This document shows, one piece after another, positions 27,965-36,158 of a DNA stretch of 64,000 bases. The notes beneath the pieces are model-generated. The model saw nothing but the letters and a program-made list of their open reading frames with translations, searched no databases and was not told the DNA's origin. The translations under genes were made by a program, and so were the position numbers. Numbering within the stretch: position 1 is the stretch's first letter; every line of letters starts with the position of its first letter. The DNA comes from Pseudobdellovibrionaceae bacterium (GTDB lineage: Bacteria; Bdellovibrionota; Bdellovibrionia; Bdellovibrionales; UBA1609): the NCBI GenBank assembly GCA_020635055.1, contig JACKAN010000004.1, positions 62,001 through 126,000 on the forward strand, in the 5' to 3' direction.

Positions 27965-30900
27965 ATGAATTTAGGTTATAGTCGCCCCCCAGAAAAAGCA
28001 GAAACTAAAGTTGGTCTTCGATTACGAGAAATTTTAAAAAGCAGAATTGTCTTTTTAGATGGTGCAATGGGCACTATGATTCAAAAATTTAAATTTGAAG
28101 AGGCCGATTTCCGAGGGTCTCGGTTTAAAGACCACAGCCACGACCTCAAAGGTAATAGTGATGTTTTAAATCTGACTCAGCCAGAGGCCATAAAGTCTAT
28201 ACATTTTAAATATTTAGAGGCTGGTAGCGACATCATTGAAACCAATACTTTTAATGGTACCTCTGTTTCACAAGCGGATTATCAATTAGAACCTTTTGTT
28301 CGAGAAATGAATATTGCAGCCGCTCGCTTGGCTCGTGAAGCTGTAAATGAGTATGTAAAAAAGAATCCAGGCCGAGAGTGTTTTGTTGCGGGCTCTATGG
28401 GTCCGACAAATCGTACAGCTTCGATTTCACCCAAAGTGGAAGATCCTGGATTCCGCAATATTAATTTTGATCAATTGGTCGATGCCTATTATGAGCAAGC
28501 GAAAGCACTTGTGGATGGAGGCGTTGATATTCTATTCCCAGAAACAACCTTTGATACCCTTAATCTAAAGGCAGCATTGTTTGCTATTGAAAAGCTGTTT
28601 GATGAGCTGCCCGAGCGTTTGCCAGTTATGATTTCAGTCACTGTTTCTGATAAATCAGGTCGCACTCTGTCTGGACAAACTATGGAAGCCTTTTGGTATT
28701 CTGTGCGACATGTACATCCACTCAGTGTAGGATTAAATTGTGCTATGGGGGCTGAAAACCTACGCCCTTTCATGAAGGATTTATCAGATATTTCAGAAGT
28801 TTACTCGAGTTGTTATCCCAATGCAGGATTGCCCAATCCTTTAAGTGAAACTGGTTACGATGAAACTCCACAAGATACGGCCCGAGCACTTTTAGATTTT
28901 GCTAAGTCGGGATTTATAAATTTAGTAGGCGGGTGTTGCGGTACAACACCTGAACATATTCAAGCGATTGTCGAGACTTTGAAAAATGAAAAACCACGTC
29001 AGCTTAAAGAGCCTAAACCAACTACTAAGGTTAGTGGCTTAGAGCCTTTAGTAATGAATGCTACGGGTGAACGCAGTTTTATAATTGTTGGAGAAAGAAC
29101 CAATGTTACAGGCTCCCCCAAATTTGCTCGACTAATTAAAGAAAATAATATGGAAGAGGCTTTGTTTGTTGCTCGCCAACAAGTGGAAAGTGGTGCCAAC
29201 ATTTTAGATATCAATTTTGATGAGGGCATGTTGGACAGCGAAGCCTGTATGACTCGTTTTTTAAATCTTGTGGCCTCAGACCCTGATATCAGTCGCGTTC
29301 CTATAATGATCGACAGTTCCAAATGGTCGGTTATCGAGGCCGGATTAAAGTGTTTACAGGGGAAAGCAATTGTTAATTCTATAAGTTTAAAAGAGGGCGA
29401 GGAAATTTTTAAACAACAAGCTCGTTTGTTAAATCGTTATGGTGCGGCTGTTATAGTTATGGCTTTTAATGAGTTGGGACAAGCCGTTGATAAAGAAAAC
29501 AAAGTTAAAATTTGTCAAAGAGCCTATAAAATTTTAACCGAAGACGTGGGTTTTGATCCTTGCGATATTATTTTTGATCCCAATATATTAACCGTAGCAA
29601 CAGGAATTGATGAGCACAATAACTATGCAGTGGATTTTATTGAGGCAATTAAAGAAATCAAAGCCACATGTCCTGGTGCACTTATTAGTGGAGGAGTGAG
29701 TAATATCTCTTTTGCTTTCCGTGGTAACAACCCCGTAAGAGAAGCCATGCACAGTGCTTTTTTGTACCATGCTATCAAAGCAGGTATGGATATGGGGATT
29801 GTCAATGCCGGGATGTTAGAGGTTTATGAAGAAATAGCTCCGGAATTATTAGTAAAAATTGAAGATGTTCTTTTAAACAGGTCCCCCGAAGCAACGGAGA
29901 ATTTGATAACTTATGCCGAAACCTTTAAAAGTCAGTCTCCAGAAAAAATTAAAGAACAAGAGAAATGGCGAGAATATCCAATTGAAAAGCGTATAAAATA
30001 CGCTTTAGTTAAAGGTATTAATACTCATATCGAGCAAGACACTCTTGAAGCTTTAAAACATTATGCAAAGCCTTTAGATATTATTGAGGGGCCCTTGATG
30101 GCGGGAATGGGTGTTGTGGGTGAGTTGTTTGGTGATGGTAAAATGTTTCTTCCACAAGTAGTTAAAAGTGCTCGAGTGATGAAGCAAGCGGTAAATGTGT
30201 TAACTCCTCTTATGGAAAAAGATACTAAAACCAAAACGACATCCGGAAAAATGATAATGGCTACCGTTAAAGGTGATGTTCACGATATTGGAAAAAATAT
30301 TGTGAATGTTGTTTTAGGTTGTAATGGTTATGAGGTGATAGATTTGGGTGTAATGGTATCTATGGATAAAATTATAGATACAGCATTGGAAGAAAAAGCA
30401 GACATCATTGGCATGAGTGGGTTGATCACTCCATCCTTAGATGAAATGCTAAAAAACATACAAGAGATTCAACGAAGAAATTTAAAAATTCCAATTCTAA
30501 TAGGTGGAGCCACAACGGGTAAGCTGCACACAGCCGTAAAGCTAGCTCCACATTATGAGGGCCCAGTTTGTCATGTGAGCGATGCCTCTTTAGTTGTAGG
30601 AGTTTGTAATCAATTACAAGACAAAACAAAAAGTGAGAATTTTATTTATGAGCTAAAAAAGTCTCAACAGAAATTGTTAGAAAATTTTAATGGAAAAAAA
30701 GAGAAATTAGTAAGTCTTAGCGAAGCCAGGGAGAAATCATATAAAATAGATTGGTCTAAAGTTGAGATCCCCCAACCGAAAGATTTTAACTTACATCATT
30801 TGGAATTTGATTTGGATGAAGTCATCCCCTATATTGATTGGTCCCCATTTTTTTGGGCTTGGGAACTCAAGGGAAAGTATCCTAGCATATTTAATCACTC

Positions 30901-31648
30901 CTTATATGGAGAGCAAGCCCAAGAGTTATTTAATGAGGCTCAAAAAGAGCTGGAGTATATCAAAACATTAAAAGTTAAAACCCAAGGCCTTTTTAGATTC
31001 TGGCCTGCCGGTCAAGTGGGAGATGAAATTCATTTATTATCAAGTAAGGACCAATTAGTAGAAAAATTCCTGTTTTTACGTCAACAAAAAGAAAAAGAAA
31101 GTAATAAGCCCTATTATTCTTTGGCCGATTTTATAGCCCCGATCACACATAAAGTAAGAGACAGTTTAGGTCTTTTTGTTGCTACTGCTGGAAAGCAAAT
31201 TGAAATGATGGCCGAAGATTTGAAGGTTAAAGGTGATGATTACCGTTCTATACTGTTAAAAGTCATAGCCGATCGATTGGCAGAAGCAACTACAGAATTG
31301 TTACATAAGAAAGCTCGTGATTTTTGGGGATTTGGCACAACCGAAGACTTAAGCTACGAAAAATTAATCGATGAAGCATACCAAGGTATACGTCCAGCTC
31401 CAGGATATCCGGCCTGTCCAGATCATAGCGAGAAAGATAAAATGTGGAAATTGTTGGATGCAGAAAAGCACATAGGAGTTTCTTTAACTGAATCAAAAAT
31501 GATGAATCCAGCCAGTTCGGTTTGCGGTTTTTATTTTTCGTCTTCTCAGGCTAAATATTTTTCTGTGGGTACTATTGGCGATGATCAACTCCAAGACTAT
31601 GCAAAGAGAAAATCAATGTCCGTAAATGAAATAACTAAATGGATTTAG
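27965..31648 (+). CDS. metH: Cobalamin-dependent methionine synthase
   Basis: A full-length four-module enzyme (1227 residues). The homocysteine domain has the zinc cysteines Cys259 (GLNCAMG) and Cys324/Cys325 (GGCCGTTPEH). The folate domain begins near residue 360 (GERTNVTGSPKF). The cobalamin domain has DVHDIG with axial His773. The activation domain contains RPAPGYPACPDHSEK. It transfers methyl from 5-methyltetrahydrofolate to homocysteine. No cobalamin or SAM riboswitch is evident upstream. The last eight codons form one arm of a long inverted repeat. Confidence 0.97.
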   Translation: MNLGYSRPPEKAETKVGLRLREILKSRIVFLDGAMGTMIQKFKFEEADFRGSRFKDHSHDLKGNSDVLNLTQPEAIKSIHFKYLEAGSDIIETNTFNGTSVSQADYQLEPFVREMNIAAARLAREAVNEYVKKNPGRECFVAGSMGPTNRTASISPKVEDPGFRNINFDQLVDAYYEQAKALVDGGVDILFPETTFDTLNLKAALFAIEKLFDELPERLPVMISVTVSDKSGRTLSGQTMEAFWYSVRHVHPLSVGLNCAMGAENLRPFMKDLSDISEVYSSCYPNAGLPNPLSETGYDETPQDTARALLDFAKSGFINLVGGCCGTTPEHIQAIVETLKNEKPRQLKEPKPTTKVSGLEPLVMNATGERSFIIVGERTNVTGSPKFARLIKENNMEEALFVARQQVESGANILDINFDEGMLDSEACMTRFLNLVASDPDISRVPIMIDSSKWSVIEAGLKCLQGKAIVNSISLKEGEEIFKQQARLLNRYGAAVIVMAFNELGQAVDKENKVKICQRAYKILTEDVGFDPCDIIFDPNILTVATGIDEHNNYAVDFIEAIKEIKATCPGALISGGVSNISFAFRGNNPVREAMHSAFLYHAIKAGMDMGIVNAGMLEVYEEIAPELLVKIEDVLLNRSPEATENLITYAETFKSQSPEKIKEQEKWREYPIEKRIKYALVKGINTHIEQDTLEALKHYAKPLDIIEGPLMAGMGVVGELFGDGKMFLPQVVKSARVMKQAVNVLTPLMEKDTKTKTTSGKMIMATVKGDVHDIGKNIVNVVLGCNGYEVIDLGVMVSMDKIIDTALEEKADIIGMSGLITPSLDEMLKNIQEIQRRNLKIPILIGGATTGKLHTAVKLAPHYEGPVCHVSDASLVVGVCNQLQDKTKSENFIYELKKSQQKLLENFNGKKEKLVSLSEAREKSYKIDWSKVEIPQPKDFNLHHLEFDLDEVIPYIDWSPFFWAWELKGKYPSIFNHSLYGEQAQELFNEAQKELEYIKTLKVKTQGLFRFWPAGQVGDEIHLLSSKDQLVEKFLFLRQQKEKESNKPYYSLADFIAPITHKVRDSLGLFVATAGKQIEMMAEDLKVKGDDYRSILLKVIADRLAEATTELLHKKARDFWGFGTTEDLSYEKLIDEAYQGIRPAPGYPACPDHSEKDKMWKLLDAEKHIGVSLTESKMMNPASSVCGFYFSSSQAKYFSVGTIGDDQLQDYAKRKSMSVNEITKWI

Positions 31649-31660
31649 TTATTTCATTTA
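31623..31660. repeat. 38-bp inverted repeat spanning the metH stop codon
   Basis: Two perfect 18-base arms (31623-31640 and 31643-31660) are separated by GG. The left arm is coding (last codons of metH) and the right arm includes the TAG stop at 31646-31648. The stem is almost purely A/T with no immediate T-run, although T-rich sequence follows about 15 bases later. It may act as a weak terminator or protect the mRNA 3' end. Confidence 0.6.
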
Positions 31661-31687
31661 GTTGAGAATAAAATATTTTTTACTTGC

Positions 31688-33133
31688 TTATTCTATACCT
31701 TTTTGACAATTAAAATTTGGATCGTAATTTTTCTTTATATTTATAATGGTATTTTTATTGAGAATTGGATTGATTGTAAATTGATTTCCAAACATACTGT
31801 TACTGCCCATGAAAACACCAACTAAACTAGGGTTTGTTGAATCTTTTTCGTTTAAGAATAAGGTTTGTAGATTTGGCATAGTCAGCCGTCTAAGTGGAGT
31901 AACTTGAGCCTCATTATTTAGATCACTTAGAATATCAAGAACAAGATTGTTGGTTTTAATAAATTCTGTTGATTCAATAAATATATTTTTACAAGCTGGC
32001 TTTCTTGTCATTTTAATTTGAAAAATATTTTTTGAATTTTTTGTTAATTTATATAACCAAAAAGTAGGTTTTGTTTCAACTAATTTTGCGGTTGTTGAGA
32101 GGTGAAAGTCTGCAATTTGATTTGTGCTCATCCATAGCTTGTTTTTTCCTAAATTTTTATAAAATTGATCACTGCTTATTAAGCGTGAACTAATTATGCT
32201 AAAACCATGAATTAACAGAAAAGCCCGTTTAAATTCTTGTTTATAAATCCGTAAGTACACATCCTTGGGATAAGGATTGTTAATTTGAAATTTTAAAAGA
32301 GAGTTTTTATCTCTTTTTAAGTATACTGGTGGTGGAAAATTTATTTTTGGATTGTAGATGTAAAAAGGTGTGGACCAGGAAGTGATTCTTTTCTTATGCC
32401 AAGTAAAAACGCGACAGGGTGTTTTAAATCCAATTTTCTTTTCTATTTTCTTTAACCATTTTTCCCAAGGGAGATTTGCGATCTCCATTTGATAACTTGG
32501 ACCTTTAATTTCTTCTAGGCCCTGGCATTGGATAGAGACCTCGTCATTTTGTATTTCTGGATTTAAAATCATTAGCCACTGTTTAAGTTCATCAGTGTGA
32601 TAGTGAGCATTTTTGTAAAGATCTACTTTTGAGGTGAGATTTAGAATTTTTAATTGAGAGGACCAATCACTCGGAAGAATTTTAATTTGTTTAAAATTAA
32701 AAAGGTAAGTCGAGTTACGAAAGTTTTTGGCAGTAAGCTCCCAATTACAAAGAATTTCTTGATTTTCCATTTTCTGAATCAATGGATGAGGGAGAAATTC
32801 ATAAAGAAAAAATCTTGGTTTTAGAGAAAGCTCCAAATTATTTTCATAAATATGTTGGTTTTGACGACAATGTGTTTTTAATACCCACTGACTAACTTGT
32901 GAAATTTCGAATTCAATTTCATCAAAAATAGACAAAGGTTTACTTATTGTTATTTTTGCATTCAATTGTTGAGTTTTTTTGTCTGAAGCACTGAGTAATA
33001 TGGGCTGAGGAAGTTTAAACTCATCTGAAGCAATAACAACTTTTTCAACCCCATTGGAAGATTTATTGTCCGGTGTACAAGAAATGAGTCCGAATATCGA
33101 AACAACTATTAAACTAAGAGCAATATTTTGCAT
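31688..33133 (-). CDS. Lipoprotein of unknown function
   Basis: The signal peptide ends in a good lipobox, FGLISC (Cys at about 19), followed by a Ser/Asn-rich tether. The 460-residue mature part has no motif I recognise. It contains several Cys (HCRQNQH, LCNWEL, IQCQGL, PACKN) that may pair in the periplasm. A GGAG lies upstream of ATG 33133. It is convergent with metH and reads away from the tRNA scar at 33184. Confidence 0.65.
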   Translation of the reverse strand: MQNIALSLIVVSIFGLISCTPDNKSSNGVEKVVIASDEFKLPQPILLSASDKKTQQLNAKITISKPLSIFDEIEFEISQVSQWVLKTHCRQNQHIYENNLELSLKPRFFLYEFLPHPLIQKMENQEILCNWELTAKNFRNSTYLFNFKQIKILPSDWSSQLKILNLTSKVDLYKNAHYHTDELKQWLMILNPEIQNDEVSIQCQGLEEIKGPSYQMEIANLPWEKWLKKIEKKIGFKTPCRVFTWHKKRITSWSTPFYIYNPKINFPPPVYLKRDKNSLLKFQINNPYPKDVYLRIYKQEFKRAFLLIHGFSIISSRLISSDQFYKNLGKNKLWMSTNQIADFHLSTTAKLVETKPTFWLYKLTKNSKNIFQIKMTRKPACKNIFIESTEFIKTNNLVLDILSDLNNEAQVTPLRRLTMPNLQTLFLNEKDSTNPSLVGVFMGSNSMFGNQFTINPILNKNTIINIKKNYDPNFNCQKGIE

Positions 33134-33183
33134 TTTAACTCCTTTTTAAGGAGATAAAGGCAAAGTTTGTACCAAAGTTAAAA

Positions 33184-33229
33184 TGGTGATCCCGGCACGA
33201 CTCGAACGTGCGACCCTCTGCTTAGAAGG
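33184..33229 (-). tRNA. 3' half of interrupted tRNA-Arg(UCU)
   Basis: On the minus strand this segment runs from the anticodon loop core CCTTCTAAG through the 3' anticodon stem, the variable loop, the T arm (GCACG TTCGAGT CGTGC), the acceptor strand CGGGATC, discriminator A and encoded CCA. The sequence before it does not supply a matching 5' half. The matching 5' half lies at 42170-42209. Joined through the core, they make a perfect 77-base tRNA with anticodon TCT. The gene is therefore split by the integrated element. Confidence 0.93.
33221..33229. repeat. Left attachment core (attL)
   Basis: CTTAGAAGG, the crossover core shared with 42170-42178. It corresponds to the tRNA anticodon loop. 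A third copy lies inside the element's own tRNA at 40693-40701. Confidence 0.85.
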
Positions 33230-33352
33230 TCTTGGGCTTATCCACCTGAACCAATTTCTAATGTAATTTCGATGGGTTGTCAAATGGCGAACGAGCCCAG
33301 ACGTAGGGCGATAAGAAGATTTTGAATTATGACTTTGAGCTAATTTCCGAAC

Positions 33353-33385
33353 GGTGAGAGTTGGCAGGAATGACCGAACTCTCGC
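33353..33385. repeat. Copy A of a 33-bp interrupted inverted-repeat motif
   Basis: It begins GGTGAGAGTT and ends AACTCTCGC, with 14 bases between. It overlaps the start region of the gene at 33370. A second copy at 34527-34559 has the same outer blocks on the opposite strand and the same total length. A likely binding site for an element regulator, initiator or recombinase. Confidence 0.6.
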
Positions 33386-34470
33386 AGTTGGATAGAATGG
33401 TGGGGATGTCTTGTACGATTAGAGTCACCGCACATGAGGATATGGAAATCACACTGAACCGTTGGGCTCAGGTTTTGGATATTCTTGATAAAGAAAGAAA
33501 ATTGGCTGGCGAACGCCGTAACTTGAAGGGCTATCAAGTCCGAAAAGAAGAACTGCTTAAAGCAGAAATGAAACAAGCCCGTGGCGGTGAAGCCGAAGCC
33601 ATTAAATCAGTCCGAAAAAAATTCTACACGCCCGTTGATTACTTCATCGTTTACCTAAATGAAAAATGGGATATGGCTTTTGAAACTTATCAAGTTTTGG
33701 AATTCATTTTCAGAGCGTCGATGGAAAGTCACGAACGAGAATTGTTTGATTACGGTCCCAAAGACTATGCCACGGCGTTGAAAAGCGTAAAAGGCACAGC
33801 TAAGAAAAAATATGAACAGATTTTGTTTTTGACTCAAAAGCTTTCAGCGAAAAGTTTCTTTGGCCTCGATGACCTCTTCCCTACGAAAACGGAATACGTG
33901 AATGACTTGAATAAAGAATTGCGGGGACACATTACCCGTATTCAAACACTTCAACGGCAGTTAGAAAAAGAAGAGGGCAAAAATTCACCGCTCCACGCCG
34001 TTGTTCAAGAGTTACAAAGAACCGCAAGCGGATTAGAGACGTGGGCCTACGGTCGTGTGCTGGGACAAGAGCAAAACAGGGGCTTTCTTTCGTTTCGTGA
34101 TGGTCAGATTGTAATGGACCACAAAAATTTTCTTTATTTTAAAATGTATATTCTGGTGTTTATGGGAACTTATGGAGAGTTTGCTCATCGAGTTTTCCCC
34201 GACAGAAATAATTTGGTCTGCCAACTGGCGGAGAAAAAATTAAAGTTTGAATCAGGACGGCATTTTGACGATTTCATCACGCCCCGTTTTTTGAGTGGTC
34301 GTGAACGATTTGCCGACCAAGATAGAGATGTCGAAAATATCCCGCAGGAGCGTGGATTTTTAGACGATGAGCTTTTGACCTATATTGTTGAACAGAACAG
34401 CGAGCTTTTAATGAACGGTGAACTTCCGTTTCACCTTGTAAAACGAATTAAAGGCAAAAGACCGGCTTAA
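33370..34470 (+). CDS. Element protein of unknown function, helical and charged
   Basis: About 366 residues with no recognised domain. It has a basic N-terminal third rich in Lys/Arg/Glu and a probable coiled coil near residues 180-215 (LNKELRGHITRIQTLQRQLEKEE). The N-terminal WAQVLDILDKERKLAGERRNLK also looks helical. It is the first gene inside attL and points into the element. ATG 33370 is used; TTG 33361 in the same frame is an alternative. The repeat at 33353-33385 covers the start, so the gene may be autoregulated or controlled together with 34651. Confidence 0.65.
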   Translation: MTELSQLDRMVGMSCTIRVTAHEDMEITLNRWAQVLDILDKERKLAGERRNLKGYQVRKEELLKAEMKQARGGEAEAIKSVRKKFYTPVDYFIVYLNEKWDMAFETYQVLEFIFRASMESHERELFDYGPKDYATALKSVKGTAKKKYEQILFLTQKLSAKSFFGLDDLFPTKTEYVNDLNKELRGHITRIQTLQRQLEKEEGKNSPLHAVVQELQRTASGLETWAYGRVLGQEQNRGFLSFRDGQIVMDHKNFLYFKMYILVFMGTYGEFAHRVFPDRNNLVCQLAEKKLKFESGRHFDDFITPRFLSGRERFADQDRDVENIPQERGFLDDELLTYIVEQNSELLMNGELPFHLVKRIKGKRPA

Positions 34471-34526
34471 ATAACCCCTGATATTTCCACGCTTCACTAA
34501 ATAAATCATTTACTTACAGACCGCCT

Positions 34527-34559
34527 GCGAGAGTTGGCGAGTCATGCGTAATTCTCACC
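34527..34559. repeat. Copy B of the 33-bp interrupted inverted-repeat motif
   Basis: Read on the minus strand it starts GGTGAGAATT and ends AACTCTCGC, matching copy A at both ends with a different centre. It lies about 90 bases upstream of the gene at 34651. A degenerate relative of the 18-bp hairpin motif found at 36784 and 40634 (CTTACAGACCGCCTGCGAG) lies just before it at 34513-34531. Confidence 0.6.
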
Positions 34560-34650
34560 GATTTTAAGTTCCTCCCGTCGGCTCCTTTATTCTGGGGGAG
34601 ATTTAACAGCACGACGAGCAACAAAACAACAACCCCCATAGGAGGAAATT

Positions 34651-35337
34651 ATGGGTAAGCGTTCAATGGTTAGCGGGTCCTTAAAATCCGCAAAACAGGC
34701 AAAAGTGGCCCTGTCCAAAACTACTTACAAACCTCTTGTTAATCAGGCGTTGCTGAAAGCCGTTTCTAAAACGGTCAATGCTATTGATAAGGTCTTGGTT
34801 GGGGAAAGAAAACTTTCCGTCAACCTTGGCGGCTTGCTTGCGAAATTGAAAGGTGAGTTTTCAATTCACCTGAAAAAAGTTGAAAAACCGCCAAGCGATT
34901 ACCAAATAAAAACCGCATTTCACAATTTTGTTCAAGTCAGGTTCAAAGTTGGTGAAAGCCGAACGAACGAATATATGAGGTTGGCGGAGCGGGAGGACTT
35001 ACACCGCTTGGGTCTACCAACCTCGGTGCTGATTGAACTTTCCCGCCTTGAACCTGACGCCCTGAAAGAGTTCAAGAAAAAGCACCCCACGGCGGAACTT
35101 AAAAAGTTGTCTTTTAAGGCAGTGCGGAAACTTATTCGTGGCGATAACGAAAACAAACGGAACAAAGCCGTCAAGAATGAGGACCGCAAAGAAACACCGC
35201 AAGTGATTGCGGAAAAGTTGAAATCCACTTTTGAAATTGTTCGGGACAAGTTTGAGGACGAACCGGAAATTGATAAAGAGATTTATTCCGTGATTGGTGA
35301 AATGTCCAAATGGTTAGTTGATAAAAAAGCGGCTTGA
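34651..35337 (+). CDS. Lys-rich probable DNA-binding protein
   Basis: 228 residues, very basic at the N-terminus. The middle segment (about 60-115) has LAKLKGEFSIHLKK followed by GESRTNEYMRLAERE. This recalls the helix-turn-helix-like arrangement of DUF3102-type plasmid and phage proteins (a ~HGEF~ segment then ~RTAQRYMRLAE). A partition, copy-control or transcription role is therefore plausible but unproven. A strong AGGAGG precedes ATG 34651, and a perfect terminator follows. Confidence 0.6.
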   Translation: MGKRSMVSGSLKSAKQAKVALSKTTYKPLVNQALLKAVSKTVNAIDKVLVGERKLSVNLGGLLAKLKGEFSIHLKKVEKPPSDYQIKTAFHNFVQVRFKVGESRTNEYMRLAEREDLHRLGLPTSVLIELSRLEPDALKEFKKKHPTAELKKLSFKAVRKLIRGDNENKRNKAVKNEDRKETPQVIAEKLKSTFEIVRDKFEDEPEIDKEIYSVIGEMSKWLVDKKAA

Positions 35338-35350
35338 TTGGCCCTTTTGG

Positions 35351-35385
35351 AACCCCCTGAGTATTCCTCAGGGGGTTGATTTTTT
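35351..35385. terminator. Bidirectional Rho-independent terminator
   Basis: A perfect 11-bp stem, AACCCCCTGAG / CTCAGGGGGTT, with loop TATTC, followed by GATTTTTT on the plus strand. It sits between the convergent genes at 34651 (+) and 35384 (-). It also has A-rich sequence on the other side, less ideal as a T-run for the minus strand. Confidence 0.9.
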
Positions 35386-35644
35386 AAGACGCCTTGAAAA
35401 CATCATCGTCGTCAGCATCCACATTTCTGTAAATGTTAATCACTTTTTCGGCGTTGTCTTCGTAGTTAGAATACGACGCTGTTTTTCCGTTTTTAGAAAA
35501 ACGGATTTCTGATTTTTTCGCCACAGTGATTTTATAGAGAAAATACTGAGTTAAAAAAATCTTTAAAACACCAACGACCGAGACCAAAATGGCAGAGTGC
35601 CAAATGACCGTCGATAAGTTTTCAACGACAAATTTATAGTCCAT
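35384..35644 (-). CDS. Small single-span membrane protein, unknown
   Basis: About 86 residues, with one hydrophobic segment near residues 12-35 (TVIWHSAILVSVVGVLKIFL) and a short basic cytoplasmic or periplasmic tail ending in Asp-rich NVDADDDDVF. GGAGG lies eight bases before ATG 35644. It follows the gene at 35674 on the same strand, 29 bases downstream, so the two form a small operon. No family recognised. Confidence 0.6.
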   Translation of the reverse strand: MDYKFVVENLSTVIWHSAILVSVVGVLKIFLTQYFLYKITVAKKSEIRFSKNGKTASYSNYEDNAEKVINIYRNVDADDDDVFKAS

Positions 35645-35673
35645 ACCTACCTCCAAAAAAAGGGCGGGAGCCC

Positions 35674-35868
35674 TTAGGCTCCCCGCTTTTGATACTTACG
35701 AGTGATAACCGCATCTAAGAATTTCTTAGAAAACATCATCACGGTTTTTTGATTCAGGAAAACCATAACGGTGTTCCCTTTTTTCGAGAGACGAACTTTC
35801 ATCGGTTCGATGATTGTCAGTGCGTCTTTGAATTGACTCTCTTGTGGTTGAGTCGTTTTTTTCTTCAT
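35674..35868 (-). CDS. Small basic protein, unknown
   Basis: 64 residues beginning MKKKTTQPQESQFKDALT, with a compact beta-like core (MKVRLSKKGNTVMVFLNQ). GGGAGG six bases before ATG 35868 fixes the start. It reads away from rep and its upstream region contains the hairpin at 35896-35928. The size and position would suit a copy-control or accessory replication protein, but nothing in the sequence proves that. Confidence 0.6.
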   Translation of the reverse strand: MKKKTTQPQESQFKDALTIIEPMKVRLSKKGNTVMVFLNQKTVMMFSKKFLDAVITRKYQKRGA

Positions 35869-35895
35869 AAAAACCTCCCTAGGTTTCGTTGTTGA

Positions 35896-35928
35896 GCCAC
35901 TACGTTCACAAGCCCCTTGTGTAGTGGC
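35896..35928. promoter_or_regulatory. Bulged 13-bp hairpin upstream of rep, candidate replication origin
   Basis: GCCACTAC, a four-base bulge GTTC, ACAAG, loop CCC, CTTGT, then GTAGTGGC: 13 paired bases in all. It lies in the 240-bp non-coding gap between the divergent small genes and rep. Rolling-circle origins commonly place the Rep nick site in such a cruciform. An operator for the minus-strand gene is the main alternative. Confidence 0.45.
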
Positions 35929-36086
35929 GATATACAAACGCCCCATGATTCAGGAAAATAAAAAAATCAAATGAACTCAGGCGGATAAAACCATGCCGAG
36001 TAATCTTGGCCATGAGTTTTCGTAGAGCCGTAAGAACGACGCTTTTCAGGAATGCTGGGGGTATTTGAGGAGGTTTTTTAGAGAAA

Positions 36087-36158
36087 ATGAACTCAATTCC
36101 ATTTAAGTTGGATGGAAAAGAAAAAGACAAAATCAAGAATGGAGATGACTCACGTTGA
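36087..36158 (+). CDS. Possible 23-codon leader ORF overlapping the rep start
   Basis: ATG at 36087, 23 codons (MNSIPFKLDGKEKDKIKNGD...), stop TGA at 36156-36158, read in a different frame from rep, whose ATG at 36112 lies inside it. A good GAGGAGG is at 36067-36073, 13 bases upstream, better than anything before the rep ATG. It may couple or restrict rep translation. It could also be chance. Confidence 0.3.
   Translation: MNSIPFKLDGKEKDKIKNGDDSR

Noticed and set aside
33230..33265. A full tRNA at the left end using the D-arm-like sequence GGTTCAGGTGGATAAGCC
   Set aside because: The anticodon stem would have only one of five pairs, and there is no 5' acceptor strand to match CGGGATC. Only the 3' half is real.
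35318..35512. Open reading frame of 64 codons across the terminator
   Set aside because: It runs through a strong terminator and the minus-strand small membrane protein gene, and has no ribosome-binding site.
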